Below are positions 25,109-33,507 of a DNA stretch of 64,000 bases, in pieces. Source of the stretch: JBGTFE01 sp041747435. GTDB lineage: Bacteria > Acidobacteriota > Blastocatellia > Pyrinomonadales > Pyrinomonadaceae. The stretch covers positions 62,001-126,000 of the forward strand of contig JBGTFE010000117.1 in NCBI GenBank assembly GCA_041747435.1. The letters are read 5' to 3'. The first letter of the stretch is position 1. Every line of letters starts with the position of its first letter. The notes beneath the pieces are model-generated. The model searched no databases, was not told where the DNA came from, and saw nothing but the letters and a program-made list of their open reading frames with translations. The position numbers and the translations under genes were made by a program.

Positions 25109-27138
25109 CGCTTTAACTTTTCGTAAACCTGCACGTTATTTCTTCCTCTGGCTTTAGCTTCGTAAAGTGCTTTGTCTGCCGCGGTGATAATATCGTGCGG
25201 CGTGCAGATAACGTGCGAGCAGCTGGCGATGCCGATGCTGATCGTCACCTGCCGGTTTGGAAATTCGGTTCTTTCGATTCTTTCGCGGATTCGCTCGCCG
25301 ATGGTTTTGGCTTCGTCCGGCGATGTTTGCGGCAAAAGGATTGAAAATTCCTCGCCGCCGTAACGCGCCGCCACGTCTTCGCCGCGGAGCGTTTCCGTCA
25401 AACCGCCGGCGACGATCTTCAAAGCCTTGTCGCCTTCGGCGTGTCCGAACGCGTCGTTATACGGCTTGAATTCATCGACGTCGATCATCATAAAGCTCAT
25501 CGGATAACCATAACGATTTGAGCGTTTGATCTCTTCGGTCAAGCGTTCTTCGAGATAGCGGCGATTGAGCAAACCGGTCAGCGCATCGGTGACGGACAAT
25601 TGTTCGAACTCGCCCGCTTTATGTTTCAGCGTCACGCGGTCGATCAAAACGCCGAGCTGCGGCGCGATAGCGTCAAGCAATTCCAGATCTTTTTCATCGA
25701 ATATTTCACCGGCGCGGTCGGTCGCGTTCAAAACGCCGATCTTTCGCTCGCCGACCACGATCGGATAACTGATAAAAGAATCGGTCTTATAATGCCATTC
25801 TTCCGGCGCGGCGCCGATCCCGATCTTGTTCACGTCTTCGACGACGACCGGTTTGCCTTCCGCCAAAACCTTTGCCGCGACTCTCACGCCGATCTCGTCC
25901 GCCGCATTTTTTAAAATATCTGCGCGCGCGCCCGTCGCAGCCTTTACGACAAACGCGTTTGTTTTTTCGTCAAAAAGAAGCAAGGAGCTGCGTTCGGCGC
26001 GCAAAAGTTCGGCTGAAATTTGAACAAGCTTCGACCAAAAATCTTCGGAATCGATGTTTTTTAGATTGTCGTTAAAGCGCTGAACCGCGCGTTCGAGCCT
26101 GGCGCGTCGCGATAATTGCTCGCGAAGTCTTAAGATTTCAAGTTTCGAAGCCACCGAACGGCAAAACCGCGCGATGCTTTTGATCTTTTCCGCGTCCTTT
26201 ATTTCGTCTCCGACAACGAGCGCGCTTGCGACTTCTTCGCCGACGGCGATCGGAAAAAGTCGTATGATCTGTTTCGATCTTCTCTCACGAAAATCGAGCG
26301 CCGTTTCGCGTCGCGCGGCGTCGAGCAGGCGCTTATCGTCAGCGGCGATGCCGATTTTTGCTTGTTTCGTCTGTAAATAGCCAGAAGCGAAAAGAATTTC
26401 CAGCTTGTTTCCGCTGCGTTCCATCCACGCCAGATCGCGCAGCTTGTAGCGTCTGACCGCAAAACGCATCACGGCTCGATACGCATTTTCATAGCTCATA
26501 TCGAGCAATGAACCGAAAAGCGAACGCCACGCGCCGATCTCCGTCGTTTCCTCGCTGCTGCGGGTTTTTGTCAAAGTACCGTTCGTTTTGTAAACCGTTG
26601 TCGCTGTCATCTCTTTTTCACTTTTTTTCGAACCCGCCAGCGCCGATCTTTCTTCAGCGTCGAGCTTTCCGACGCTTTCGGCGAGTTTTTCCAATGTCTT
26701 TGAAGAACCGCTCAATAGGACATTTTCAAAAAACGTGTCCGGCGAAAAGCTTTTCCAATCGCCTTCGATCGCGCGCGTCGTCGCGCTTCGGTAATCTTCC
26801 GCTTTTAGAAATGCGCGTCCGGTGATCGCTACGGCATTTTCTTCGACAGGAACCGCGACGCAGTTCAAACCCGCGTAGCATTTATATTCGACGGCGCCTT
26901 TCGCTTTTTTCGTTTTCGCAAAAACTCTGCCGCAAAATTTGTCGCATTCCGGCGCAAATTCCTTCGAGCCGTAAAGCGCGCGGCACATCGAATTGTTATT
27001 CGATTCCGTCAAAACACGCTTTTTCGCGTCCACGACAACAACCGCCAAACCGCTTTCGTCTGCCAAACGCTCGTGCATAGTTTTATTTTCGCCGTTCATT
27101 CGCAAAAAATAAAAACTCGCGGGCGAAACGCATTTCAT
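25105..27138 (-). CDS. PocR/GAF/GGDEF diguanylate cyclase
   Basis: 677 aa. The N-terminus (about 20-115) has a PocR-like sensory domain with the cysteine pattern CRALYGSKEFAPECDKFCG and YKCYAGLNC. Two central regulatory parts follow (a GAF domain at about 355-500), then a GGDEF domain (about 510-675) with GGEEF and an RGED I-site five residues earlier. It should make c-di-GMP in the cytosol, with product inhibition. ATGs at codons 14 and 21 are possible alternative starts. First gene of a two-gene operon with the AAA-like/HATPase protein, with a 4-bp ATGA overlap. Confidence 0.9.
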   Translation of the reverse strand: MKCVSPASFYFLRMNGENKTMHERLADESGLAVVVVDAKKRVLTESNNNSMCRALYGSKEFAPECDKFCGRVFAKTKKAKGAVEYKCYAGLNCVAVPVEENAVAITGRAFLKAEDYRSATTRAIEGDWKSFSPDTFFENVLLSGSSKTLEKLAESVGKLDAEERSALAGSKKSEKEMTATTVYKTNGTLTKTRSSEETTEIGAWRSLFGSLLDMSYENAYRAVMRFAVRRYKLRDLAWMERSGNKLEILFASGYLQTKQAKIGIAADDKRLLDAARRETALDFRERRSKQIIRLFPIAVGEEVASALVVGDEIKDAEKIKSIARFCRSVASKLEILRLREQLSRRARLERAVQRFNDNLKNIDSEDFWSKLVQISAELLRAERSSLLLFDEKTNAFVVKAATGARADILKNAADEIGVRVAAKVLAEGKPVVVEDVNKIGIGAAPEEWHYKTDSFISYPIVVGERKIGVLNATDRAGEIFDEKDLELLDAIAPQLGVLIDRVTLKHKAGEFEQLSVTDALTGLLNRRYLEERLTEEIKRSNRYGYPMSFMMIDVDEFKPYNDAFGHAEGDKALKIVAGGLTETLRGEDVAARYGGEEFSILLPQTSPDEAKTIGERIRERIERTEFPNRQVTISIGIASCSHVICTPHDIITAADKALYEAKARGRNNVQVYEKLKR

Positions 27139-27332
27139 TCGCCGAACCGCTTGTTTTTAACATACTTGGTTATAGTTCGAATCACGCGTGATTTTCAATA
27201 AAAATCGCCTCTGGAATTGCTTTCCAAAATTATCTCACACGCGCAGTAATTCGATACACAATATGTCTTGTATGCTTTCACCGCAAAAACGCGCGACTGC
27301 GCGAAAATGCCGTATTTTCGGCGTCAAACGTC

Positions 27333-27348
27333 TGGCACGGTGATTGTT
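27333..27348 (+). promoter_or_regulatory. candidate sigma-54 promoter
   Basis: TGGCACG (27333-27339), four bases, TTGTT (27344-27348): a full -24 element and a -12 element with GT instead of GC. It is 38 bp before the ATG at 27387, so the leader would be about 27 nt. Weaker than the site at 324. Confidence 0.35.
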
Positions 27349-27386
27349 TATTCAAAGGCGTACTAAATTTACGGAGGTTTTATTTT

Positions 27387-27941
27387 ATGATCAACGATTA
27401 CGAAGCAACTCACCCCATCACAGACCCGAACTACGCAACGGCGAATCACCCGAATGAGACGATCGATAACGACGACGTTATTTCGTGCCTGAACGGGCTT
27501 ATCGAAACATGCAAAGACGGGCAGGAAGGTTTTCAGGAAGCCGCCGAAGGTGTTGAAAACCACGATTTGAAACAGCTTTTTTACGAATGTTCGCAGCAGC
27601 GATCCGAATTTGCGGGTGAATTACAATCGCTCGTTCGTTCGCTTGGCGGCGACCCGGAAACGTCTTCGAGTTTTGCGGGTTCGCTTCACCGCGGCTGGAT
27701 GAACATCAAATCCGCCGTCACCGGAAAGGATGAAGCGGCGATCCTGAACGAATGCGAGCGCGGCGAAGATTCCGCCAAGAGCAACTATAAGGATGCGCTT
27801 GAGAAAAATCTTCCGGCAAATGTTGCGGAAACGGTTCAGAAACAATACGCGTCGGTTCAATCCGTTCACGATAAGGTGAAAACCTTGCGCGATTCGGCAA
27901 ACGGTGAGGATTCAAGCCGCACGGCAACAACCGGCTTTTAA
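27387..27941 (+). CDS. PA2169-type (DUF2383) four-helix-bundle protein
   Basis: 184 aa; GGAGG lies 10 bp before the ATG. From about residue 27 the sequence matches the ferritin-like PA2169/DUF2383 family: DDVISCLNGLIETCKDGQEG, LKQLFYECSQQRSEFAGEL, then a C-terminal helix pair with GEDSAKSNYKDAL. The family is stress-associated and of unknown activity. Monocistronic between a possible sigma-54 promoter and a perfect terminator. Confidence 0.88.
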   Translation: MINDYEATHPITDPNYATANHPNETIDNDDVISCLNGLIETCKDGQEGFQEAAEGVENHDLKQLFYECSQQRSEFAGELQSLVRSLGGDPETSSSFAGSLHRGWMNIKSAVTGKDEAAILNECERGEDSAKSNYKDALEKNLPANVAETVQKQYASVQSVHDKVKTLRDSANGEDSSRTATTGF

Positions 27942-27972
27942 TAGTCGGAATCTTCATTTTGATCTCGAGTTT

Positions 27973-27998
27973 GGGAGCGACAGCGCTCCCTTTTTTTT
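27973..27998 (+). terminator. rho-independent terminator
   Basis: GGGAGCG (27973-27979), loop ACAG, CGCTCCC (27984-27990), then eight T. Confidence 0.92.
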
Positions 27999-28000
27999 AT

Positions 28001-28046
28001 GGAGCGCAGGCAGCTTGCCTGCAGTGAACGCGAAAACGTTCAAACC
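28001..28046 (+). repeat. double-hairpin repeat (class II, copy 2)
   Basis: GGAGCGCAGGCA, centre GCT overlapping the loop, TGCCTGC, then TGAACGC-GAAA-ACGTTCA. Immediately after the terminator of the DUF2383 gene. Confidence 0.85.
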
Positions 28047-28098
28047 TCTTCGACCTTCTCTTCTTTTTTCCTACCATCGTCGACTCATCGCAAGGGTC

Positions 28099-28307
28099 GC
28101 CGCCCCGCGCGACGCCATCGTCGACCGCAAGGTGACCAAAGCGAACGTCGTCAACCTTTTCAAACAGGTCTGGTCGAAGATTTCGCTGACGATAACCCGG
28201 ATTTTGTCGCGCAATACAGATCCGCGCGCATAATCATCGATCCGAAGTCGAAAGCCAAGCCCGACGGCAACGGCGACAACGGCGGCAATAACAACCCGCC
28301 CGCGTAA
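28099..28307 (+). pseudogene. frameshifted C-terminal remnant of the 21446-22150 gene family
   Basis: One frame gives APRDAIVDRKVTKANVVNLF; a second gives LVEDFADDNPDFVAQYRSAR and IIIDPKSKAK followed by a Gly/Asn tail. Together they cover residues about 155-230 of the intact protein at 21446, with a frameshift and a small deletion between. No N-terminal part. It follows a class II hairpin repeat. Confidence 0.8.
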
Positions 28308-28385
28308 ACCGCGGCATTGAAAAATTAAAAAACCTAACCCGTCTCGGCGAGGTAGTATTGGTTTGCGCAATCGAATTTGAACCGA

Positions 28386-29312
28386 CTAATTCTCTTGATT
28401 AAATTTCATTACGCCTGAGAGTGCTTTTTTTACTTCGGTGTCGTCTCTTAATATGTCCTTTATTCTTTGTGAAAAATCTTGAAGAATAATTCGAATATCA
28501 TGTGCAATTTTCAAACAGGTTTCATCATCACTCGCATGCAAACCAATAGACAATGCTCTGTGAAGAACGGTCATTGGATTCTGACCATCTAAATAAAGCG
28601 TTTTAGGAATGAAGTCTTTAAAAAGTTCAACAGCCCGTGTAAATTGAATTTCTTCCGAGGCTTTTTCAAGCCCTTCTATAACCTCTGATTCGATAACTTG
28701 AGAAGCTTTCTCAAGTTCATTTATATCTTCGTCTGAAGCATTGAGCCTTTTTGCGACTTTGATTATGTGTTTCAAAAACCGCCCTTTTTGATTTTCAACA
28801 ACTCTTCGATAATAAGAAAATGCACCAATACCGCACCCTTGCTTTTCGCTTTTCAAACCTTTTATGAAATATGGGTATTCTTCACCTAATAAAGCTGGCA
28901 AATATGGAGGTAAATCTACGTGTAGCTCTGGAAATTCCCCTATTTTTAATGCGTTCCCGTTTCCTTCGTTATCAGAAGCCCATGAAGCAATACAAAAATT
29001 CTTTTCACGCACACCACAGTCTCGACAGGTATAAATAAGAAAATCGCGTGATAAATCTTTTATGCCTATATCATATCCTGATTTCCAACGTCCATCGAAG
29101 CGTCTATATCCCTGACAATTTTCACCACTACACCAAAGTCGTAATTGAGGAGCTAATTTATAGGGACTACCGTCTTCTCTAGGCTGGTAATAATCCCCTA
29201 CTTTTTGAACTGTATTTAGCGGAAATTCTTCTAGAAATTTATTGAAAGGTATGAGTTCTTCGGTCTCATTCTCCTTCTTCTCAATTTCATCTGTATTTGA
29301 TTCTTCACTCAT
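28386..29312 (-). CDS. hypothetical protein with zinc-ribbon-like cysteines
   Basis: 308 aa, no signal or membrane segment. C61-x4-C66 and C96-x2-C99 could bind one zinc. The segment GIGAFSYYRRVVENQKGRFLKHI recalls DUF4145-type proteins, followed by long charged helices. Lower G+C than most of the window, like the next gene, suggesting horizontal arrival. Stands 45 bp downstream of the 29358-30221 gene on the same strand. Function unknown. Confidence 0.7.
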   Translation of the reverse strand: MSEESNTDEIEKKENETEELIPFNKFLEEFPLNTVQKVGDYYQPREDGSPYKLAPQLRLWCSGENCQGYRRFDGRWKSGYDIGIKDLSRDFLIYTCRDCGVREKNFCIASWASDNEGNGNALKIGEFPELHVDLPPYLPALLGEEYPYFIKGLKSEKQGCGIGAFSYYRRVVENQKGRFLKHIIKVAKRLNASDEDINELEKASQVIESEVIEGLEKASEEIQFTRAVELFKDFIPKTLYLDGQNPMTVLHRALSIGLHASDDETCLKIAHDIRIILQDFSQRIKDILRDDTEVKKALSGVMKFNQEN

Positions 29313-29357
29313 TAAGAAAATATACTATTGGCGTCAAAATACTGCATATAACAGAAG

Positions 29358-30221
29358 TTAGTCCATGTATTTTAAACTAAAATCTTTATCTTTGTTAATT
29401 CTTAGTTCAAAATCAAAGGTTGCCATCCACTGGTCGTCTCCTATAAGCCGCACTTTTACATCATAGGTTTTACCAACCAACATTTCACGCCTTTGTCCCT
29501 CTGCAGTTACTATTCCTACCTCAGCTGATCGGTACGCAATAAGTAGTTTTTGTGTTGTACCGACGGGAAACCAAACTGAGCCACGAGTACCAAGCCAAAT
29601 TCCTTTGTCAATTCTACATTCTAATTCGCCCTCTCTATTTTGAAAAAAGATTGTTGCAATCACGCTACTCAATTCACCAATTTTTTGATTGTTATCTAAA
29701 GGCTCGTTTCCAAATTTAATTATTGTTCCGTAAACTCCGGCAGCATCTTCAATCCAAGCATTTTTGTTTTGGTCGAAACCTACACGTCTAGTAGTCGTTT
29801 CGATAAAAACTATATTAGGTTTCAAAACTGTGTTTTCACTTGAATCAAGCCTTAAATTTTCTTCCCCTAAAGTTGCGGAAAGAATGGAAGAAGGTTTGCT
29901 TTCCTCGAGATGCTTAATGATTTCTTCTTTTTCACGGTCAAGCTGAAAAGGCGTACGTACCAAACTCAGTCCGATTACAAATATCAAAGTAATTCCAATA
30001 ATAGCAAATACTGCTTGTAGATTTTGTGATGACGCTTCCGCGGTAATCAAGCCCTTGCCGACGTATACTATTGCGGTAACAGCAAGTACAAATAATGTCA
30101 TCGCTACTTGCTGTGTAACTATCATTTTCCACGAATTATAGATAACTTGCATTATAAAACGTCGGATGTACGACAAAGCGTGACGAATAGTGTGTTGAAG
30201 TTCATCGCGAGCGTTTTTCAT
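29358..30221 (-). CDS. hypothetical membrane protein with two helices and a beta-rich domain
   Basis: 287 aa from the ATG at 30221; a longer frame to 30365 would run up to the divergent gene start and adds unconvincing sequence. Two hydrophobic segments at about residues 33-60 and 70-92 anchor it; the remainder (about 120-287) is beta-rich with FELRINKDKDFSL at the end. AT-rich. No family recognised. The intergenic gap 30222-30365 presumably holds divergent promoters, none of which I can fix. Confidence 0.65.
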   Translation of the reverse strand: MKNARDELQHTIRHALSYIRRFIMQVIYNSWKMIVTQQVAMTLFVLAVTAIVYVGKGLITAEASSQNLQAVFAIIGITLIFVIGLSLVRTPFQLDREKEEIIKHLEESKPSSILSATLGEENLRLDSSENTVLKPNIVFIETTTRRVGFDQNKNAWIEDAAGVYGTIIKFGNEPLDNNQKIGELSSVIATIFFQNREGELECRIDKGIWLGTRGSVWFPVGTTQKLLIAYRSAEVGIVTAEGQRREMLVGKTYDVKVRLIGDDQWMATFDFELRINKDKDFSLKYMD

Positions 30222-30365
30222 ACCGAAAGAATACGCTCTAACTATTCTTAAAGTCCAGAAGGACGAAACGCACGAAATGTCGTGCCGACTGTCGGGAGTC
30301 TCATCAACAACATCTCCAACAAACATTTCGGAACATCTTCCCAATTCGGCGCGTAGATTCGGCAT

Positions 30366-30812
30366 ATGCAGTTCTTCAAATATATCTTTACGCCGAACAA
30401 TGAGAAATACGAGGGCGTTCGCCCGATAAATATTTATTTTTTGAGAGTGCTCTATGCGCTGATGGTATTAGGCGTGGCGACCGATGCATGGACGACGGTC
30501 TTCACGCACCAAGGTCCATGGGATCACCATCGCGCGATGAACACTGCCGTCTGGGCGGCTTACCCAACGCTCGGTTTTTTTGGGTTGATAAACCCGCTGC
30601 GATGGCTTCCGCTCGTGATCTTTATGATCTTTTATAAAACGCTCTGGCTTTTGATCGCCGCTTATCCGCTCTGGCGCGCGGGCGAGCTCGCCGGTTCACC
30701 CGCAGAGGAAATGGCAAGCGTTTACATCGGCGCTCCGTTCATCGCTCTCGTAGTGCCTTGGGTTTATTTCTTTAAGAAATTCGTGGTGTGGAAGAAGGCG
30801 GCGAATAATTAG
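30366..30812 (+). CDS. hypothetical integral membrane protein
   Basis: 148 aa with four hydrophobic stretches (about 25-45, 66-85, 87-105, 118-138). The tail KKFVVWKKAANN is basic. No catalytic motif recognised. It ends 9 bp before the decayed toxin that runs on the other strand. Confidence 0.7.
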   Translation: MQFFKYIFTPNNEKYEGVRPINIYFLRVLYALMVLGVATDAWTTVFTHQGPWDHHRAMNTAVWAAYPTLGFFGLINPLRWLPLVIFMIFYKTLWLLIAAYPLWRAGELAGSPAEEMASVYIGAPFIALVVPWVYFFKKFVVWKKAANN

Positions 30813-30821
30813 CCGCGTCAT

Positions 30822-31061
30822 TTATGGCGTGGGCTGCGGTGCAAAATAAAAAAGCGCGTAAGGAAATTTGCGAAGCAGAACGCGCCGGGTGTTTTTGTAG
30901 ATAGTTTGAAACGCCAAAGGATTTCGTTCGACAAACTGCAGAGCGGCGTCAAGCGAGCGCATAAACTCAAAGCCTAAGCCTTCGTTTTTATCTTCGTAGT
31001 AAGAAAACGCTTCATGGATTTCCGCCTGGGCTTCGCGCCGAACGATGACTTCGAGATTTAT
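30822..31061 (-). pseudogene. decayed ParE/RelE-type toxin
   Basis: The frame overlaps the antitoxin stop exactly where an ATGA start is expected, but reads ATAA: the start codon is ATA. It encodes NLEVIVRREAQAEIHEAF, then YYEDKNEGLGFEF, RRVLLRKFPYALFYF and stops, lacking the final beta strand with the usual VVLAVxHxxRDP. No ATG, GTG or TTG is close by. Toxin activity is therefore unlikely. Confidence 0.8.
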
Positions 31062-31270
31062 CGGCGCGGTGCGAGATTCTCTTTCAGACTTTTCCGTTCG
31101 ATTCCCTCGTCCGGATTTTTTTCATAGGCGACAAGGCGTTTGTCGAGCCCCAATTTTTCCGCTTCAGAAAGAGGCAGGGTTTCGGGATTTTGCGAAATGC
31201 TGTCCCAAATGTCTTCGACGATCTGGATCCTTTCCGCCACGCTAAGTTTTAAGATTTCGGCAACTTGCAT
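31058..31270 (-). CDS. putative addiction-module antitoxin
   Basis: 70 aa of the short 'addiction module component' antitoxin type (PF09720-like): LKLSVAERIQIVEDIWDSI, a central LPLSEAEKLGLDKRLVAYEK and a basic tail. It would bind and neutralise a ParE/RelE toxin and repress its own promoter. The partner downstream is decayed, so this is probably an orphan antitoxin. No operator was picked out. Confidence 0.85.
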   Translation of the reverse strand: MQVAEILKLSVAERIQIVEDIWDSISQNPETLPLSEAEKLGLDKRLVAYEKNPDEGIERKSLKENLAPRR

Positions 31271-31342
31271 AAGAAAATTAAAGCATAAAACAAGTACTTT
31301 TGGAAGATGTTCACACCCTTGCTCACGCGCGGGTTTCTGCCT

Positions 31343-32395
31343 TTAAACCGGCGTTCCTTTGCCGACGACGCCCAAGCCGTCGCTCGCGTTGGCTTCGATA
31401 TTCGGGTATTCGGGCGAGATTCGGATGCAGGCGGCGCGGTGGCGCGGTTTGATCTCGACGAGCGCCGGCTCGATCTCGCCGCATTCAGGAATCGCAAACT
31501 GGCAGCGCGTGTGAAAATTACAGCCGCGCGGCGGATTTATCGGCGAAGGTACGTCGCCGGTTAAGATGATGCGCTGGCGTTTTGCTTCGATTTTCGGATC
31601 GGGCACGGGAACGGCGGAGATCAGCGCGATCGTGTAAGGCATCAGCGGTTCGGCGTAAATGTCTTTGCCGTCCGCAAGCTCGACAATTTTGCCGAGATAC
31701 ATCACCGCGACTCTATCCGACAAATGCCGCACAGCGCGCAGATCGTGCGAGATAAAAAGATACGTCAGATCTTTTTCCGCCTGCAGCTTTTCCATCAGGT
31801 TCATTATCTGCGCCTGTATGGAAACGTCGAGCGCGGAAATCGGCTCGTCGGCGACAATAAATTCGGGATCGACCGCAAGCGCGCGGGCAATGCCGATGCG
31901 CTGGCGCTGTCCGCCGGAAAATTCGTGCGGGTAGCGTTTGATAAAGCGGCGCGATAAACCCACCGTTTCCATCAGATCTTCGACTCTTGCCTTGACCGCG
32001 GCTTTGCCGCTTTCCAAGCCAAATGTGCGGATCGGCTCGCCGATGATATTGCCGACCGTCATTCGCGGATTAAGCGACGCATACGGGTCTTGAAAGATCA
32101 TTTGCAGATCTTTGCGCTGCTCGCGCATCGCGCGCGGTTTAAGATGAGCGAGATCGTTTCCGTGATAAAAAACTTTTCCCGAAGTAGGCTCGGTCAAGCG
32201 TAAAATAGCTTTGCCGAGCGTCGATTTGCCGCAGCCCGATTCGCCGACAAGCCCGAGCGTTTCGCCTTTTTCGATGTCGAGCGTGACGCCGTCAACAGCT
32301 TTGACAGTTCTCGTTTCCTTGAAAAGCCCGCCGCCGAGTTTGAAATAAACCTTCAGATCCTGTATCGAAATCAAATTGTTCCCGTTTTCAGACAT
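31343..32395 (-). CDS. oppF: oligopeptide/dipeptide ABC transporter ATP-binding protein, F type
   Basis: 350 aa from the ATG at 32395, which overlaps the end of oppD by 8 bp; the longer frame to 32440 lies inside oppD. Walker A GESGCGKST, Q-loop FQDPYASLNP, signature FSGGQRQR, Walker B FIVADEPISALD, switch His in ISHD. The C-terminal oligopeptide-specific extension has CNFHTRCQFAIPEC, a cysteine cluster common in this family. It energises peptide uptake with OppD. Last gene of the operon. Confidence 0.95.
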   Translation of the reverse strand: MSENGNNLISIQDLKVYFKLGGGLFKETRTVKAVDGVTLDIEKGETLGLVGESGCGKSTLGKAILRLTEPTSGKVFYHGNDLAHLKPRAMREQRKDLQMIFQDPYASLNPRMTVGNIIGEPIRTFGLESGKAAVKARVEDLMETVGLSRRFIKRYPHEFSGGQRQRIGIARALAVDPEFIVADEPISALDVSIQAQIMNLMEKLQAEKDLTYLFISHDLRAVRHLSDRVAVMYLGKIVELADGKDIYAEPLMPYTIALISAVPVPDPKIEAKRQRIILTGDVPSPINPPRGCNFHTRCQFAIPECGEIEPALVEIKPRHRAACIRISPEYPNIEANASDGLGVVGKGTPV

Positions 32396-33410
32396 TCTGC
32401 AAGTCCTCCTGCACCGATTCGGCGTAAACTTCCTTTGCAAAATGGCAGAGCGAATGATGATTTGCGTTTATCTGGACGAACGGCGGAAATTCGCGATGGC
32501 AAATATCCTCGGCGCGAGCGCAGCGCGGCGCAAACGGGCAGCCCGGCGGAAGATGCGCGACGTCCGGCGGCAAACCGGGAATTTGATAAAGCTCCGTGCC
32601 TTCTTCATGCACCGGATCGGGAACAGATTTGAGCAAGCCTTTTGTGTATGGATTTGCCGGAGTTGCAAATAATTCGGCGGTCGGCGCCTGTTCGAAAACC
32701 TTTCCGGCATACATCACGATGATCTTGTCGGTCATTCCGGCGACGACTCCGAGATCGTGCGTGATAAGAATTACGCTCGTGCCGAGACGCGATTTGAGAT
32801 CTTTTATGAGTTCGAGAATTTGCGCTTGAATGGTAACGTCAAGCGCGGTCGTCGGCTCGTCGGCGATCAACAATTCCGGGTCGCACGACAAAGCCATCGC
32901 GATCATCACGCGTTGGCGCATTCCGCCGGAAAGTTCGTGTGGATAGCCGTTCATACGGCTTTCGGGGTCGGGAATGCCGACCATTTGCAGCATATTTACG
33001 CCGTGCGCATAAGCTTCCGCCTTCGAATGCCCGAGATGAAGCCGCGTAACTTCCATCAATTGCGTCGAAATTCTCAGAAACGGATTAAGCGACGTCATCG
33101 GATCCTGAAAGATCATCGCAATGCGTTTGCCGCGAATTTTTCTGACTTCGTCGATCGACAGCGCGCGGACGTCGATGTCGTGAAACATTATCTCGCCGTC
33201 GACGATCTTACCCGGCGGTTCGGGAATCAAACGCATCACGGAAAGATTCGCAACGGATTTTCCGCTGCCCGATTCGCCGACAATGCCGAGCGTTTCGCCT
33301 TTCGCAAGCTCGAACGAAATGCCGTCAACCGCTTTTACGATGCCGTCTTCCGTCTGAAAATACGTCTTCAGATCGCGGACGGAAAGAATTGTGCCGTTTG
33401 TTTCACTCAT
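32388..33410 (-). CDS. oppD: oligopeptide/dipeptide ABC transporter ATP-binding protein, D type
   Basis: 340 aa. Walker A GESGSGKS, FQDPMTSLNP, signature LSGGMRQR, Walker B LLIADEPTTALD, ITHDLGVVA, and the C-terminal CPFAPRCARAEDIC cluster. It forms the ATPase heterodimer with OppF on the cytoplasmic face. It is separated from oppC by 97 bp filled with hairpin repeats, unlike the tight spacing elsewhere in the operon, which might set different ATPase and permease levels. Confidence 0.95.
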   Translation of the reverse strand: MSETNGTILSVRDLKTYFQTEDGIVKAVDGISFELAKGETLGIVGESGSGKSVANLSVMRLIPEPPGKIVDGEIMFHDIDVRALSIDEVRKIRGKRIAMIFQDPMTSLNPFLRISTQLMEVTRLHLGHSKAEAYAHGVNMLQMVGIPDPESRMNGYPHELSGGMRQRVMIAMALSCDPELLIADEPTTALDVTIQAQILELIKDLKSRLGTSVILITHDLGVVAGMTDKIIVMYAGKVFEQAPTAELFATPANPYTKGLLKSVPDPVHEEGTELYQIPGLPPDVAHLPPGCPFAPRCARAEDICHREFPPFVQINANHHSLCHFAKEVYAESVQEDLQNV

Positions 33411-33417
33411 TCATTTT

Positions 33418-33505
33418 GGAGCGCAGGCACCTTGCCTGCAGTGAACGCACTGCGTTCAAAAACTGACGCCGCGAGCGGCGTTTGCCGGCTGGCAGCCGGC
33501 GTTCC
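33418..33505 (+). repeat. double-hairpin repeat (class II, copy 3) plus extra hairpins inside the opp operon
   Basis: GGAGCGCAGGCA-CCT-TGCCTGC style stem, then TGAACGC-ACT-GCGTTCA, then GACGCCGC-GAG-CGGCGTT and GCCGGC-TGGCA-GCCGGC. Four consecutive hairpins between oppC and oppD. Confidence 0.85.
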
Positions 33506-33507
33506 GT

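Noticed and set aside
31249..31342. Second antitoxin or toxin gene upstream of 31270
   Set aside because: Only a short gap between the antitoxin start and the oppF stop; no frame with family resemblance.
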